64,000 bases of DNA from Archilochus colubris (lineage: Eukaryota; Chordata; Aves; Apodiformes; Trochilidae): contig CM041092.1 of the NCBI GenBank assembly GCA_023079485.1, positions 11,607,127 to 11,671,126 of the forward strand, given 5' to 3'. Made by a program: the position numbers and the translations under genes. The notes under the pieces are model-generated. The model did no database searches. It saw only the letters and a list, made by a program, of their open reading frames with translations, and was not told where the DNA came from. Shown piece by piece: positions 13,141 through 27,500 of this stretch. The first letter of the stretch is position 1. The number at the start of each line of letters is the position of its first letter.

Positions 13141-16100
13141 TGGTGGTGGACACTGGGGAAAGCTGATTCAAAACAAACAAGAAACTGCACAAATTTTACA
13201 ACTTAAATCCTTTTAAAGCTGAGGTACTGTTATCAGCCATTCCCAGTGCCCCATGCCAAAGAGAGAGACATACTTGAACACTCACTTCAAGCCTCCTGGG
13301 TCCTGTAGTTCATAGAAAGTTCATCATCATGGATTGCCAGTTACCTGAAACATCCTCTGAAATGAATGGGAAATTTTACAGATGAAACTAAGTTTAGTTA
13401 TCTGCACAGAAAAGAAGCCAGAAGCCAAAACAGGTCCATGTCCAGTTGAACGCATTCTGTTTGCAGAGGATGAATTTCACCCAAAGGCCTCAAATCTCCT
13501 TTTCCTCTTTTCTATGAGGAAAAAAAAAAACCCAACACAAAACCAAACCAAAAATAGCAGAGCAGTGTAGAAAAACTGAGTCAAAACTGTGCAAATCACT
13601 TGGGTTTTAAACATCTTTAGGAAACAGAACAGCTGAGAGTGACCATCTGATCATTAGAGGTGTGAGGGTTTCCTGTGGGGCAGGAGGGTATAGGAATCCC
13701 CATCAGTGATGTCTGCCCTGTTGAGAGACTGAGTGCCCAGTGTGGCTCGCAAGGCATAAAAATCTTTTAGCCAGAAGAAATTAAAAACTGAAATTAAAAT
13801 AAATCACAGGCTCTTGCTTAAATCACATGGAAAAACATTAGCTGAACCATATCCTTTTGATTATACCCAGAAATGAGCTTTGTGTGTATTTGAAAGTCAA
13901 TAAAAACCTGTCAGTCAAGGAACAGGATAAACCAGAGAAAAGGCAGACAGTTCCTGTCCCAGGATCTTGCCCTCTAAATAAAAGGTGATGGATGCATGGA
14001 TAGATGGAGATAGTGAATGAGAGTGAACCAAGGAAAAGATAAGAGCTATCCTAGCAGGCTGCAGCACTGCCAACCTCACTATTTTCAAGGTGATGATAGA
14101 CAAAGGGCTTAAAGGAAAACCATGATGTCTACTGAGAGTCTCAGCAATGCAGGCAGGAGAAAATTGAGACCCTATGGGGTCTGGCTAAATGGGACCAGTA
14201 GCTTTTGGAGAATACAGGAACCCTCCTAAGTAGAAATTAAGCAAATAAGATTTCGAAACTCTGTATGAGAATACTTGCAGTAGCTCGTAGCTGATGTAGC
14301 TAATGTAAATCACCTGGATTTACAGAGTGAGGCAAAGTTACACCAGCTGAGTCTGTGGCCTCAGATGTACCCCAGCAAAAAATGAAAAGTTATCATAAAA
14401 CCAGTTTCTTGGTACCTGGCTAAAGCTATGAAGAAGGTAATTTATTTATGGGACCTACTGCACCCAGCTGTGTTCGAAACCAGCAGCCTTGTCTCACATG
14501 CAAAATATGCAAAGCAAATAAATGAAGAAACAAACTGCAGGTTTCTCTCCACAATGGAGAGATGCTCTGGCAGCTGGGAAGCTGCATGGTGCTGAGGGAG
14601 GGTCCTTGCCAAGGACTTGGGAGCCACCCCCCAGCCGGGATGCAGGAGCAGAATCCATACAGTTCTGCTGGGTGCTCCTTGCTGCCCAGCTCCTCACTTC
14701 ACATCCCTGAGAGCACCTGGTCCCCCCAGCTGGGGCACAGCAGGTACACACCTACCCTCATGGGGTGCCTGGGGGACAGTGGAGAAGGCATGGGGACTTC
14801 CCAGCCCCAGCTGTTCTTACCCTGGGCATGAATTTAGAGTTCTCAAGGTCATGCTGAAATAGTTCAGACTCCTGAACATTTTTGCTATTGAAAGGGGTTT
14901 GGTTTACATTTTCTCTCCCTTGTACTTTTTAATCCATTAAAAGTATGTCAAGGTGATTTTTTAATCCTTTTGGAGAGTGGGTTAAAGCTTTCTCTCCCTG
15001 CAGGAAACGAGCTGTCAATGGCAGGAACAATGTGACCTGTTTGCTGTAGAAGTTTTGGGAGCATGGACAAACCCTGCAAACATCTCTCTCCAGGCAGACC
15101 AGGGGCACATTAGCACTGTGCCTGTCCCCAGTGCTTGACACCCTCCACTCGGGGGTACATAATAAGCAAGAACCTTCCCTTGCCTCTCCATCTGGACAGC
15201 TCAGAGTCCCTTGTTGGAAACCATGATAGAGTTTGGCTCATCAGATTAGGGGGAATCTGTTTTATTTTATCTGCCTGCACAAGCCTGCATGCAGGGACTG
15301 ATCAGATTAACAAGGCTGATGAAAAAACATCTTGCTCTTTATCCCCTCTGACAGCAGCAACCCTTTATCAACAGTCTAAAGACAAAGTTTTCTCAGCCAT
15401 AAGTTTTCTGACTTGAGGGCTCATTTTTTTAATCCAATAGAAGTTTTCTCTTTTTTTCTTCAAGAAAAATCAAAACATTGTGATGGAAGATTTTTCAGCC
15501 ATCCATACCCATTAGACATGGTGGCAGACAGACAGGCCTGACACATCAACATCTGCTCCTTCTCACTGGATTAAATTTAATATCTGGTGTGTAAGAGCTA
15601 ACCCTCTCTCGGAGCTCTACTGGGGTCGGCTCAATGAGACATACCTGGCTCAGAGAGAGGAAATGAGCTGCTTTTCTGAGAGTTTCCAAATGCCTTTCCA
15701 GAGTGACTCTCTCATCATTTTATCCCCTTTTACAAAGCTAAATTCATAATGCCCTCCAGTGAGGCTTTGGGGAGGACAGTGTTATAAACTGCAGCTCAGT
15801 GAATCTGCCACTCACTGCTGTTAATATCCTACATTTATCCCCACAGCCGCAGAGTCTGTGGCAGTGAGAGCGGGAGAGGAGGAGGAAAATAATTCCTTCC
15901 CACTCATTTTGTCACCAAGTCCCTTCATCAGCCCTCTCATGGCTTTCTGGGCTGCGTTAGTGACTCACCATGCTCCACTGCCATGCAGAAGATGGATTCA
16001 TTGCTGATGGTGTTGATGGGGCAGGAGGATGGGGACAGGGTTGGGTACCCCCAGCACTGGGCTGGGGACCCCAGCACACCCCAGGCTTTCCCACTTGCAG

Positions 16101-19100
16101 GCACCAAGTCCCAGCTGCCCAAATGGCTGCTGACTGAACGCTGTCAGAATCCCCTAATCAGGGCATGGGCTTACTTCAGCAGAGAAGTCTTATACCAAAT
16201 GCATCCCCAGTGTAGAGAGAGGGGGAAGAGAAGATGTCCCTTCTTTAAAAAAAAAAAAGAAAAACCAAAAAACAACAAGACACCTTCAAAAGTTACTGAT
16301 GTGGGAGCACCCAATGTTGAAATCTCTCCCTCCCAGAGAGGGTATGAACTTCACATTGCCATTCAGTGATGTGGATCAGCCAGAATTTGAGTTAAACACA
16401 GAGATATTGAATCTTGAAGTGAGCACAAAATTAGGACAATTTTCTGGTTGGTGCTGAGAATCCCAGGAGCAACAGCGTCTTCCTGAGACCTGAAGTCTGG
16501 TAGAATATCAGAAACCCTTACCTGGGGCATATATTAAATTGAAGATAAATACTTTTACCAGTTCCTGATGAGCCATTTTTCTGTCTTCAAGTCCTGAGAG
16601 GTTGAATACAAAACCAGCAGTAGAGAACATTTTCTTCTGCAGAGGTGGTGGATGTGGGGACCACTGGTGACACATGGAAGGTATTCCAGTTAACTGTCCT
16701 GGCATTGCCATTGCTGGGTTGTCATCCACTGAAACCAAAGTGCCACGTGATAACTTTGATGCACTCCACACTGAAATTGATGCATCACCTTTGGAATCAA
16801 ATATATCACCTCTTCTGTCACACTTCATATACTGAATCAGAGTCACCACCTACTGAATTAAAAACTTCACATGCAGTTCACATCACATCATAAATCAGAC
16901 CAAAATGGAATTAAGTGCATTGTATGCTAAGAACTCATTCATCAGCCCATAAATTAAACATGGGACAACCCTCTTAGGCTGGATATAGCCTGCAGAGTCC
17001 CCTGGGGAAAACATGACGCCACTGAACTCACTGGGGGCTTGGCCATTAATTTCAATTAATTTTTCCAGTGTCAGGATCTACTGTGTACCAGGCCCAGCTC
17101 TGCCCTGGACCTACCCAAAAACTTGAGTACTCGGCAAGTTCTGCTGCTACAGACTGTCCTGACCATCCACACTCTCCACTGGGAGGTTTAGGCAGGAGCC
17201 TGGAAGAAAGAAGCAAATTGGACCCTGGCCCTGCTTATGAAAGGGCAGAGAGAACTTTGCAACCCTTGCTGGCAGCTGGTACACACCACCACAAACACAG
17301 GGAACCTCTTGTCTTCAAAGGACCCTGCACCATAAAGGGCCAGGCAAGAAGTCCCAACATCCTTGTTGTCTGAGGAGAGCATCCTTCTCCTAAGCCCTCA
17401 GCAGGGCTGCAGAGGACTGGGCTCAGCTGAGGGGGACTGCTGGCCACCTGACAGACTTTTTGGTATCTTTGGACTTCAAGGCAACAGTAGCTTAAAGAAA
17501 AAAACAAAAAAACCAAACCTGGCTCAGGGATTCACGTGGTGCCAGAACAGCTGAGACAGTTCAGCCCTTTACAGCAGGTGTTGATAGTCCTGTGGGACAG
17601 GCAGAAAGGAAGAGCACAGAGCAATGGGTACCATCTGCTTGAGGCCAAAGCTAGAGACTTGGGAAAAGATACAGCTTCAGAAATTCTTATCCAAAACCAA
17701 CATAGTATTTTTTTTCTTTTTATTATCTACATTAATCTTGGCTTTTCTGAGAGTACATCCTTGTGTGCTCTTACAGCACAGTAGCCCCCTGCCCTGTCCC
17801 CGCTCCCCAGGGGAAAGTGGGACCAAATTCCAGCTTATCTGAAGCACAATACAGTCAGACACATCCTTGGATCTAATCCACAGTCTTTCCTTTTATTTTC
17901 CTATTCATCTGGTCCTCTCAAAATCTGCTCAGGAGCAATTAGAGCCTGTCATCTAGAAGCTGATGTAACTTCTATTTAATTAGCCCAGCAGCCAATAAAG
18001 ATCTCATTCATCAATATCTCACGGAAGGTGTGGTTGCAGGGGAGGGGGGGAGGGGAAGATTTGTCATTTCCCCCCTATATCCAGATGGCTGCAGAGCATC
18101 CATCAGTGATCCCATCACACGCACGGACTCGTGCACATCCAAGGAGACCGACCAGCTGGGAGACATCTGTCCAAAAAGCAGTTACAGGAAAAAATAGTGC
18201 AAGACTGTCCCAGATGTTCTGTTAGCAAGTCCCAAGTCTCCAGACCATGGCCAACCTGGGCAGTAAGTGACCCTAGTGCGATGAGCACTTTTGAGGGCTT
18301 TTTCTCTTCTGACCCATTTTACTGCCATTCCCAGCAACAGGAAAGAGATGTGTAAGGAGGGCCAAGTGTCAGCAGGATGAATGGAGGAAGCCATGAAGAA
18401 GTATGGGGCTTGCCCCATACCTGCTGTCTTTGCCCTTGAAGCTGGATAAAAGCCCCTCTCACTGCTCTGCTACACAGACAATAAACACCATAAAGAAAGC
18501 AAAGCAGAAGAGGGGAAATTAGCACCCAGACTGATGGATCCCAGCAAAGTTTTGAGGTGTTCAACATGCCAGGGAAAGTCTTTCAGGCCATCTAGGCAGG
18601 ATACATTTGGGCTGGGCTTTTCCCAGACTCAGGGTGGACAGGAGGATGGGGAACAGAACTGCGTAGCCATGCGGTCTCTGTGCTGGCTCATGTCAGGAAA
18701 AGGAGGTTTCCCCAGCTCAGACCTTCAGGAATGGGTCCCTGCAGGAATCACTTGCCAACACTGTTTGCAGCCTAACCCTCACAATCCCTTAAACTAAAGA
18801 AAATAAAATAAGTTATCACAGGATAGTTCATAGATTACAAACATGAGTGATAGTATCTTCATAACTAATGACTGTAAGAAAGCAGCTTTATAGTTCAGTT
18901 CCTTGTGGCTGGTTTGATTTGTAATACACAGCAGCTGGGGTAAGCAAAGTAGGTAATTGAAGTCAGTTTACCCTTAGCTGCCCAGCTAGTAGTGCTGCCT
19001 CACAGATTTGCATGCAAGGCTGGTTTTCTCTGCTTTAGTCCCTAAAACAGCAGAAAAGGGCTGCAAAGGTAACCATATTAGTAGCCATATTCCCAAACTT

Positions 19101-20999
19101 GAAGATGCTTGGGGACAGAATGCTGGGCAGTTTCTTCCTGCTGTTTGGCACTTCTATGCAAATTGCTGTGGTCAACAAATTTGTCCTGGCATTTCCAGAG
19201 AAAATGCCCATGCTCAGGGCATCAAACAGTGCCCTGAGCCACTGGGCTCCTCAGTAGTTATTAACAGGAACATCATAGCTGGCATGTTCCTGGGACTGAT
19301 GCTGCACCTATCAACTGGGAAAGTGGTAAGCAAGCTTTAAAAAGAAGTGAGGTAAAGACTTAAATACCAGGCTAAAATGTCTTCATAATGGGGTTTATTC
19401 CAGGATTTAAAGCACATGTGTAGGCATGCTGAAGCACACAGCTGTGCCCTTCTCCACCCCTAGTTCCAAGGCAAGTAATGAGTGTTTACACTGCAGCTGG
19501 GGATGGGTACATACAAACTGCATCCAGCATGAGTCTGTGATTTTACTGTGTATCAGTAAAAAATAATGAATAAACACTCTATTAACACATTCTTTCAATC
19601 CAAGCTGTGGTATGTGCCTGCTTTTATTCTGTTCCACAAAGTTTTGTTTGATTTGGCTAATTTTTCTTAAGACTAATGTGATACACAACAGTTGGAATAG
19701 CCAACTTTAGTAATTTTTGCTGGTGTGACATTTGATATCTCAGAACTCCTGGGGGCTCCTCTTTTAAGGACTCAGATTTTCTTGCATTAAAACAAAAATT
19801 TGGGGCCAGGTCAGTTGTGGAGTAACCTATGTGCAGCATCCAGCTTCCTCAACCCAAAAGGCACAATAACCAAACCAATAAACAAAACCCACTCCCTCAA
19901 TTTAAAAAAAAAAAATAATCCCCTCAAAAACATCCCTCTTTTAAACTTCTGTGATTTTTCAAACACTATTCCCTTGGGGCACCCAGCTCACAGATTTTCT
20001 GCTAACAAAAGGTGATTTTACTTGAGAACAAATTCACTTCTCATCTCCAAAGCCTGGCTCACACATCACTGAATTCCTGTATTGTGTATGCAAAGCCCAT
20101 GGTCAGAAACCACAGGGCAGAAATGGCCCAGTGCCTAGCACGTGCTCCGAAGGGGATATACTTCATGCTTGGTTTGTTTCTCTATTCTGGTGCTGTGTTT
20201 TCCCCCAGAAGATGCCCTTGCCTCTGTGACAGCTTACCCACTGATTAACTAACCCTTGCTTAAACTCTGGGAGGTGCATCAGTTTTTCTCATGGGCTGTA
20301 GCACCCTTCTTCCTGCCCCTGCAGTCATCTACACAAGAAACCACCTCCCCAGGCAGAAGTTGCTGCTTCAGCCCTTTTCAGACCCTTCACCCAGATCTGG
20401 AGCAAACAGAAAGGAAGCTGCTGTAGAGCATGGATGTGTTTTACCACTCCCAGGACTGGACTGAATGTTTCCCTGTGCCACCTGCAGTGCTTTACAGAGG
20501 ACCAAATCCAGCTTGTCTTTCTGGGTCTCTCTTTTTTACAGGCAGTGTCTCAAGGTGGTCTCCTTGCTCCCATGCTCAGAGAGGACACATCTCTTAAAGC
20601 ATTTAGAACCTTAACAGACCCAGCTAGCTCAGGGTTAGGAGAGAAAAACAGCTCCTTTTGCCAGCCCCTCATGTTAAGCTTCTATATTTTAAATGACTAC
20701 ATAAACTAAAAAAATTAATGACAGGTCTAAGCACTTTACAAAGCAAATCCGATTTCTTCTTAGGAGAATGGGAGGGAAGAAACCTAAAAAATTTGCTTCA
20801 AGGATGAGATTTAATTCAAAGTGCCAGTGCTGGTTCCACTGCACTTGTAGGTTTAGAGAATGAACCTGCTAGAGAACAATCGTCTTAAGCAGGATCATAA
20901 TTAATCCTGAATTCAGCTGTCAAACTGGCTGAAACTACAAACTAAGAGAAGAACAAGGAAAACCCTGTAATTTGTTTGTTAAATATTTGCAAAGTGTCA

Positions 21000-21235
21000 T
21001 ATCAGTAATGGATAACAAGAAAATTTTGGCCTGCCAGAGCTGATGTATAACACAAAGCTTTGCTGTATTGCACCTAAACTATTATCAATAGCACATTTAT
21101 TATTATAATGAATTAAAAACGAGCTTCCTGGATGAAAAACAAGATCAATTTGAGCTCAAGCTATTTGGATGTATTGTAAATGTTGTAATTAAAATGCAAC
21201 ATGAATGCAACGGAAAAAAAGAGAGAGAAATATAC
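21000..21235. promoter_or_regulatory. Candidate conserved non-coding block (AT-rich)
   Basis: The AT-rich unique sequence includes a TTATTATTATAATGAATTAA-like core and no coding frame. It resembles conserved non-coding DNA in texture only. Confidence 0.2.
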
Positions 21236-21497
21236 CATACAGCTCTGACTCCAACCTGAGAAGAAAAAAAAAACAGGCAAAATTGACTTTGTGGCCAGTC
21301 AGACATTTCATATCTTCAAGGCTTAATGCAAGCTAACAGAAATTTTCCTACTGGGTTAGGATCCAGCCCCAGGCTTGAGGATTTGATGCAGAGTCAGCCT
21401 AGATTGCACGGAACTCCCTGGGCAAGTCAGGATTTGCTGAGAGTCCAGCAAACAAACCCAGCTGAGCTCTATCATGCTACAAAGACAACTGCACTGA

Positions 21498-21516
21498 TGG
21501 GTGGGTGGGTGGGTGT
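21498..21516 (+). repeat. (GGGT)n short microsatellite
   Basis: Four to five GGGT units in a row lie within intergenic sequence. G-runs at this spacing could form a quadruplex, but the tract is short. Confidence 0.8.
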
Positions 21517-23777
21517 GAGGGGGGAACCCAAGCAATTGTAGAAAGTGATAAGAAGACACCTGTGTGAAAGGTTTCACTCCTGGAGCAAGTGTCCTGGGGA
21601 CAGAAATGCTGGGAGTGCCACTCCCCCCTGTAGTGTTATCCCACCAAACAAAACCTGTGTGAGTGAAACTTCACAGTGCCAGCCTCCCCCTTCTCCCCTC
21701 CCACCCAGCAATGAGGGCTCACAGACACTTCCCTGACACCCTGCAGAATTGGACTCCTCTTTTGTTCTGGTGAAGTGACTCGTGAGTTACAGCAGTCTCC
21801 TGGTAGCTCTCTAAATAACTGCATTCTCTTTTATTCACAATCCCAGGAGGCTCATGATACCCCACGTGCAGTCCAAATTGTCCCATCAACTCAGTTTATC
21901 AAAGGCACCTAATTTAATCCCAGTCTTTGATGGAGACTGAGGGGTCAAAATCTGCTCTAATGATTTGCTGAGTTTACTTAGCTTGCAGATCTGTGGTGTC
22001 ATTGGCATCTTGGACTCCAAGCACAGCACTGATAATGGGAAGCCATGACAAGGAAGACAGTATGGGCAAGAACTTGGCAATCTGAATCAAGAGAAATCAC
22101 ACTAGAAACAAACTGGAAATTAGTGAAAAAAGTGGAAATTGAAAAGGCAAAATACGCCCCATGATGGGTGTCACCACAAGCAACATCATGAGATTGGTAA
22201 AATAAATTGTTGGAGACAACTGCTCCCTTGGAGCATCACTACTGTGAGAGACCCACCAAGGGGAGGACCAGAGCAGATTAGTCCAAATCAGGAAATGCAG
22301 AGCCAGAATAAAGCAGGAACAAAGTTCTGGGGTTGGCAGAGCTGCTCTGACCTGGCAGCCTCCCCTCCCAGCCAGGGCAGGATGCAGTAGGCATAACAAC
22401 ACAACTCTCCATGGAAAAGTGCCTGCTCTTCCTCCAACAAGCTCAGAAAGAGCTCAGAACTTTCAGATTTGAGCAGGTTCAGGCTAAATGCATCTTTGAA
22501 AGCTACTGGGATGACTTCTTTTCAGCTCAGTAGGTCAGTCGGCTCCAGGAGGTGTAGTACAGTGACACCAGCTAAGAAATGCTGAGAAGATGGAAAAGAA
22601 AACCCAAAGGAATGAGCCCAAAACTCTAGCTCCAAGGAATGCTGAACAATGAAGAGCATTTGGAATAAAGGGACTGGGGATAAGGTTTTATGGAAAAGCT
22701 GAAAGCCAAACTTTCTCTAGAAAAGTGAGGGTGGAGAGGACACGACTGGAGCAGTGTTTCTTTCCAAAGGTGTGATTGATGGATGTGAACACAGAAACAA
22801 AGTGCAAAAACCAGAACTTCACTAGAAAACCCATATGACTCTCAAGCATTTGCTGGCTTTTAATAGTTTGTAGCTCAAACAGAAGAGGGAACTCAGAGCC
22901 TACATTACAGAAGCTTGAGGAGTGCTGCAGGCTGTGAGAAATGAAGCACAAGCCCTTTGGTTTTAGCTGGCATGTACAAAAGGATGGTGCAAGGAAGGGC
23001 CAAAGTCCTCCAGTAGAGATGTAAAGGACTATACCAGCACTGTTAGCACAGATGTCTTCCCCAAGGCACCATCAAAGTGTTGGTAGGACCATGTGCTTGC
23101 AAAAAAGCAAGGCCATTTGTTCTATAGAGAGAGTGCAAGTGCTCAGGACAATCTGGTGTGTGTGTATGTGTATGAAGAAAGGAAAATCAACATTTGAGCT
23201 CCAAAAGCGAAGCCACAGCCAGCAAAGGGTAAAATGTAAACATAATTCATGCTGATTAATCTCCACAAACGGTCTGTCTGGTTACAAACATGACAAAACT
23301 TTGGTCTCATGGGGGGATGTGCTCTTTGGAGGACTGAGGGACCTGAATTTGAGGAGAGTTTCCAGGAAGGTGGTAGTGAGTGGGCAGAGTTGGAGAGCCC
23401 CAACTTCCCTTTACTGCAAGGTAGCAATGAGATGGGGAGACTGCACAGGTCCCTTGGCCAGCCCTGAAGTAACAGGGCAGGTAATTTCATGGCTGTGAAA
23501 GACAGCATGGGAGAGGAAGCAAATTAAATACATGCTGTGGAAAGAGGGAACGAACTTTGCTCTTTAGATCTTAGTCTGCATGAACTGTTAGGGAGCAACA
23601 CCAGTGCTGACAGATCATGAAGGGCACACAGTGGGGCTGGTGGGTGCTGGGATTTGGGACGTGCAGCACCAGAGTGGTGTTGGAGCATCTGTTGGCCTCT
23701 GCTGAGCTGAGGGCACAGCAGGAGCTGGGCTGCATGGCCTTGCACATGTGGAGCTGCTGTGACTGACAGATGCTCAC

Positions 23778-23881
23778 CTGTTTGAAAGGCAACAGATGCT
23801 GCTGAATTCCTGCTGCCTGTTTCAACTTCAACTCTGGCAAAAAAAATCTGTATTGGCACAGCACCTTTGAGAGGTCCTTTT
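23778..23881 (-). other. Second splice-bounded segment next to the unidentified frame
   Basis: The acceptor ctatcctcaccacag and donor CAG|gtgagc bound 104 bases on the minus strand. The frame most like protein begins EKDLSKVLCQYRFFLPELKL. The upstream segment exits in phase 0, in which this one meets a TGA just after an 8-T run, so the two do not join directly. Confidence 0.15.
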
Positions 23882-24036
23882 CTGTGGTGAGGATAGCATG
23901 AAGGCCTACATGGAGGGTGTTTTGATCCACAGGTTGAACTGAGGAGCCTGAATGAAGGCTCCGAGCAGCTCCAAGCGGATTTTTATAGAGTCAGAGCTCA
24001 AAGCAACCAAATTAACTTCCACCCAAAGAAACTCAC

Positions 24037-24502
24037 CTTGTGAGTGGGCACATGACTCAGCAAGGTCTGGGAGATGTCAGTTACCTGAGACTTGGTCATT
24101 GGGAATGGGCAAAGTGAGATGAAGAAGGAGCAGAGAGAGCCCTGCAAGTGAGCGGGAGGCAGCAGAGTCCCGTCTGCCAGGAGGAGCGGCTTTCCCAGGC
24201 ACACAGACACCTGCTCTTCATCCTGCAGATACAGAAGCTGGAGTCTGTAGCAGTAACAGAGGTGTCTCAGAAAATTGGTGATAATGGCTTTTGAAACATT
24301 GTGGTCCAATGTGGTCCTCACTGACAGCAGCGGGGACAGCTCTGCTGGTGGAAGGGCTGGCCCAGCTTCACCCGCTGCCATGCCCACACTGACAGGTGAG
24401 CTGTGGTTGCCACTGCAGCCCACTGACCACACTAATGCTGTGATCAGCACAACCTGAGTGGCTTTCTCCCACTTCTTGACAAGAGAAAGATTCACAAACT
24501 GC
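24037..24502 (-). other. Unidentified splice-bounded open frame (possible exon)
   Basis: On the minus strand a frame stays open from 24636 to 23998. Inside it, a strong pyrimidine-rich acceptor (ctgcctcatcccccag) at 24503-24504 and a consensus donor (AAG|gtgagt) at 24035-24036 bound a 466-base segment. It would encode 155 residues, starting QFVNLSLVKKWEKATQVVLI and ending SQTLLSHVPTHK. It has one hydrophobic stretch (VVLITALVWSV) and a leucine-rich middle. I do not recognise the family. It lies 6 kb downstream of SLC15A2 on the same strand. It may be an exon of a fast-evolving gene, a lncRNA exon, a decayed gene or chance. Confidence 0.25.
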
Positions 24503-27500
24503 CTGGGGGATGAGGCAGGGGCACCAGAGCCTCCAGCACGAGTGGGAGGCTGGAGAGAGCAGCCTAACCATGAATCATGTATAAACAAAGGACAGCTGAA
24601 GCAGGCTGTGGTCACCAAGGGCCACAGACAGCACAATCATCCAACCGATGGCTGGGAACAGCAGTGTGTCAGTCCAGCAGTCCCTACACCCTGAGAGGGC
24701 AGAACACAAGGGCTGAGTGCAGGCAGCTAACAGCACACAAATCATGAGAGTGAGACACAAAGAGGGATTACCCCACTCTTTCTAAACTGATTTGCCCATA
24801 GAAGATGCAAAGGGTCATAAAAGGCTGTGACAAGAGGCTAGAGCCAAAGCAAGGCAGGTAATGCAGATGCCCTGTAACCAGCAGGTGTTTGGCCCTGCAT
24901 GGTTTCTGCTCAGCCATGGTGATCCCATGGTTGAGAAGCTTTTATTGACAGCAGGAAAGGGGGCAGCATTACCCAGCCAGCATTACCCCAGGAACACATA
25001 CTGTTACTGGCATCACAGAAGCTTCATGAGAGGAGGAATAAGCAAGGTGTTGAGGGCTGGCAAAATCATCAGAAAGAAATATGAGTGACTTCTGGAGAGG
25101 GAAGATCAGCATGTGGGATTGAGGGGGATAACTGCTAGAGAAGGGAGTTGTTTGAACATAACTTGGGATTCTGCAGTAAGAGGAAAACTAAGCTGCAGCT
25201 TGGGAAGGGTGTGTGGCTTCCACAAGTTAGTTCTGCTTCTTTCCCTTACACACATGGGCAGGACAGGCCAAGCAGACTGAACAGCATATGCAATGGCAAA
25301 AAATAATCTAAAAAGTGATGTTTGCTTGATTTTTCTGTCTTAGGCTTGGCTGCCACTTGCCACTCTGCTGGATTCCAACTGCAGCTCTTCAGTGCTCAGA
25401 CTGAATGGTTATAATCTGGTTTAGGTTTTTACTTTCTGTAAGCATATTAAATTTTTAATTAAATACAAAACCAGCATTTTAGCAAATATCTTAAAAAAAA
25501 AAACCAAACCAAACCCAAAAAAACCCCAACCAAAACCAACCTTGCTAATTATCTTGTTGATTACAAGTCTCTCAGTTCCTTACTTTTGGCCTAAATTTAG
25601 ACCAATTCTAGCCAAGCACTGCAAGATAACTGCTAAAACTATTCATTAAGAGAGTTCACAGTTGATGAGCTGACAGTGGAAGCTGCATCCAGGCACTCTT
25701 CTGATCAGCAGATACTAGAGGCAGGTTAATGTGGATCTGCTGTAAAAGACAGCATGGAAAGACCTTCAGAAGATGCAGCAGCTTCTTCATTCAAAGCTTA
25801 CTGAGAGACAATTTATTTTGTTTCTTGCTGACTACCTGAGATGGCAAGGAGGGAGGGATTTTAAGAAAAGCAATTATTTCCCTTCATGTAATTTCTGTAA
25901 TGCAGCACAATCCCTACTCAAGACAAAACATTTAATAGTGTTCTCTGGTTTTGTCTTTCTGGAAAGCACTTTGCAAGAGATGAATGAGGTCCCTGCTTCA
26001 CAAAGCACATGGGCAGCTCCAACAAGGAAGCAACACCACAGTTCATGCTTTGCCAGCTTCACTGGGGATTAGGTTTTTTTCTAAACTGCTGGGAAATCCA
26101 AAAGACCTGCAGCAGCTACTTGTACTAGACAGGTTTATCACACACGTTAACATGAAAGACTAGTGTAAATCCAGCTTTCAACATGCAAAAGCATGGCCAG
26201 ATCAGTCGACACCTGTGACTAGAAACATCTTTTAAATGCTGTTTTAAAATTATAACACAATAACAAATATAGTGATAATGAAATGCAGAATCTGGTACCA
26301 TCTGAAATTCACCAGCTGTGGTATTTGCCATGAACCTGACCTCCCAGGTTTGAGCTGCTGGGGGCTAGAACATGCTTCTCCTAGCTAGAATTTAAAAAGA
26401 GGAGATTACTCCGCTTTGTGTGACCCTGGATAAAACTGCCCATCAACCACCCCTAACTCTACCTCTCCCTCCTGTGCAACCTTGACCTGCAATACACCTT
26501 CATTTGATTTTTGTGTCCCAAGCATAACCCAGGGTAGGGCTATTGCCAGGAGGACGTCTGTCTCTTCCCCCAGTCATTGCAGACCTACCAAAGCAGGTCT
26601 GTGTGCTGGTTTTTGCAGTGCTCTGGAATGACAAACCAGTTTTCAAGCCATGGGTGATTAATTCCCCTGATGGCCCTTCACCACCATTTAGGAGATCATT
26701 CTTCTATAAGGTCTGAAGTCACTCACTATTTAATCATCTGTGTTTTCCACCTCTCCCAGTTCATTTTCTCTCCAAATAATTCAATGTGAGGAACTTCAGC
26801 TGTTCATTGTGGAGTGGGAAATACCCTGACCAAATAACCCTTTCTTTCCTCCCTGCCCATCAGCCTTCAGCATCCTTGCACAGTACCTCAGGTCAAAGCC
26901 AAAGCCAGTCAAAACTTTTCACTCACTCACATTTCACTTCTACAATAAAACTCACATCCATGCTCAGGAACATCACAATTTCCACCAGGGTAAGGCCTGC
27001 CCCAGGCTACCTTGCCCAAGCACCATGGGGGGCTCCAGAGAGGAACCAGCTCCTGTGCCTGGCCAGGCTCTTGTCTCTCAGCCAGCACTGACATTGCATA
27101 CATCTGAGACACTCCCATGCAGCCCTCCCAGGGCTCATCTTCTGAAATCCTCCAAAATTCATCTTCTGCAGTTGTGGAGCTGAGAGAAAGGGAGAGGGAA
27201 AAAAGAGAAAAGAAAAGCCCCTTGAGCTGCACAGAGCAGCTTGCTACCTAAAGGCATTTGGTTGCCTTGGGAAGAGGCATGTTTAAGGAACTCACAGCTA
27301 AGAAGTTGTTTTGCTGAGTTTGAAATCTCATTTTTATGCTTATCTCATGCAAAGCTGGAAATAACACTGGCCACACTTGCAACCTGCTAAGGGGAAGAAC
27401 GTGTTGAGTTAACAGCCAGTGAAACTGAAGGGAAATTTACTGCACAAAAAAAACTTTACCAGAAAGCATCCTTCATGAAACCAAATATATAAACAATTCT

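Larger units (their letters stand above)
13141..23777. other. Intergenic, mostly featureless
   Basis: It contains A-rich tracts at 13509, 16249, 17495 and 19903, the GGGT repeat at 21498 and the AT-rich block at 21000. A unique block at 15600-15900 has no coding frame. No gene was recognised. Confidence 0.55.

Noticed and set aside
27011..27179. Minus-strand segment with a very strong pyrimidine tract and AG, open frame
   Set aside because: The donor (gtagcc) is poor, its exit phase does not fit the candidate segment at 24502, and the translation is unrecognised.
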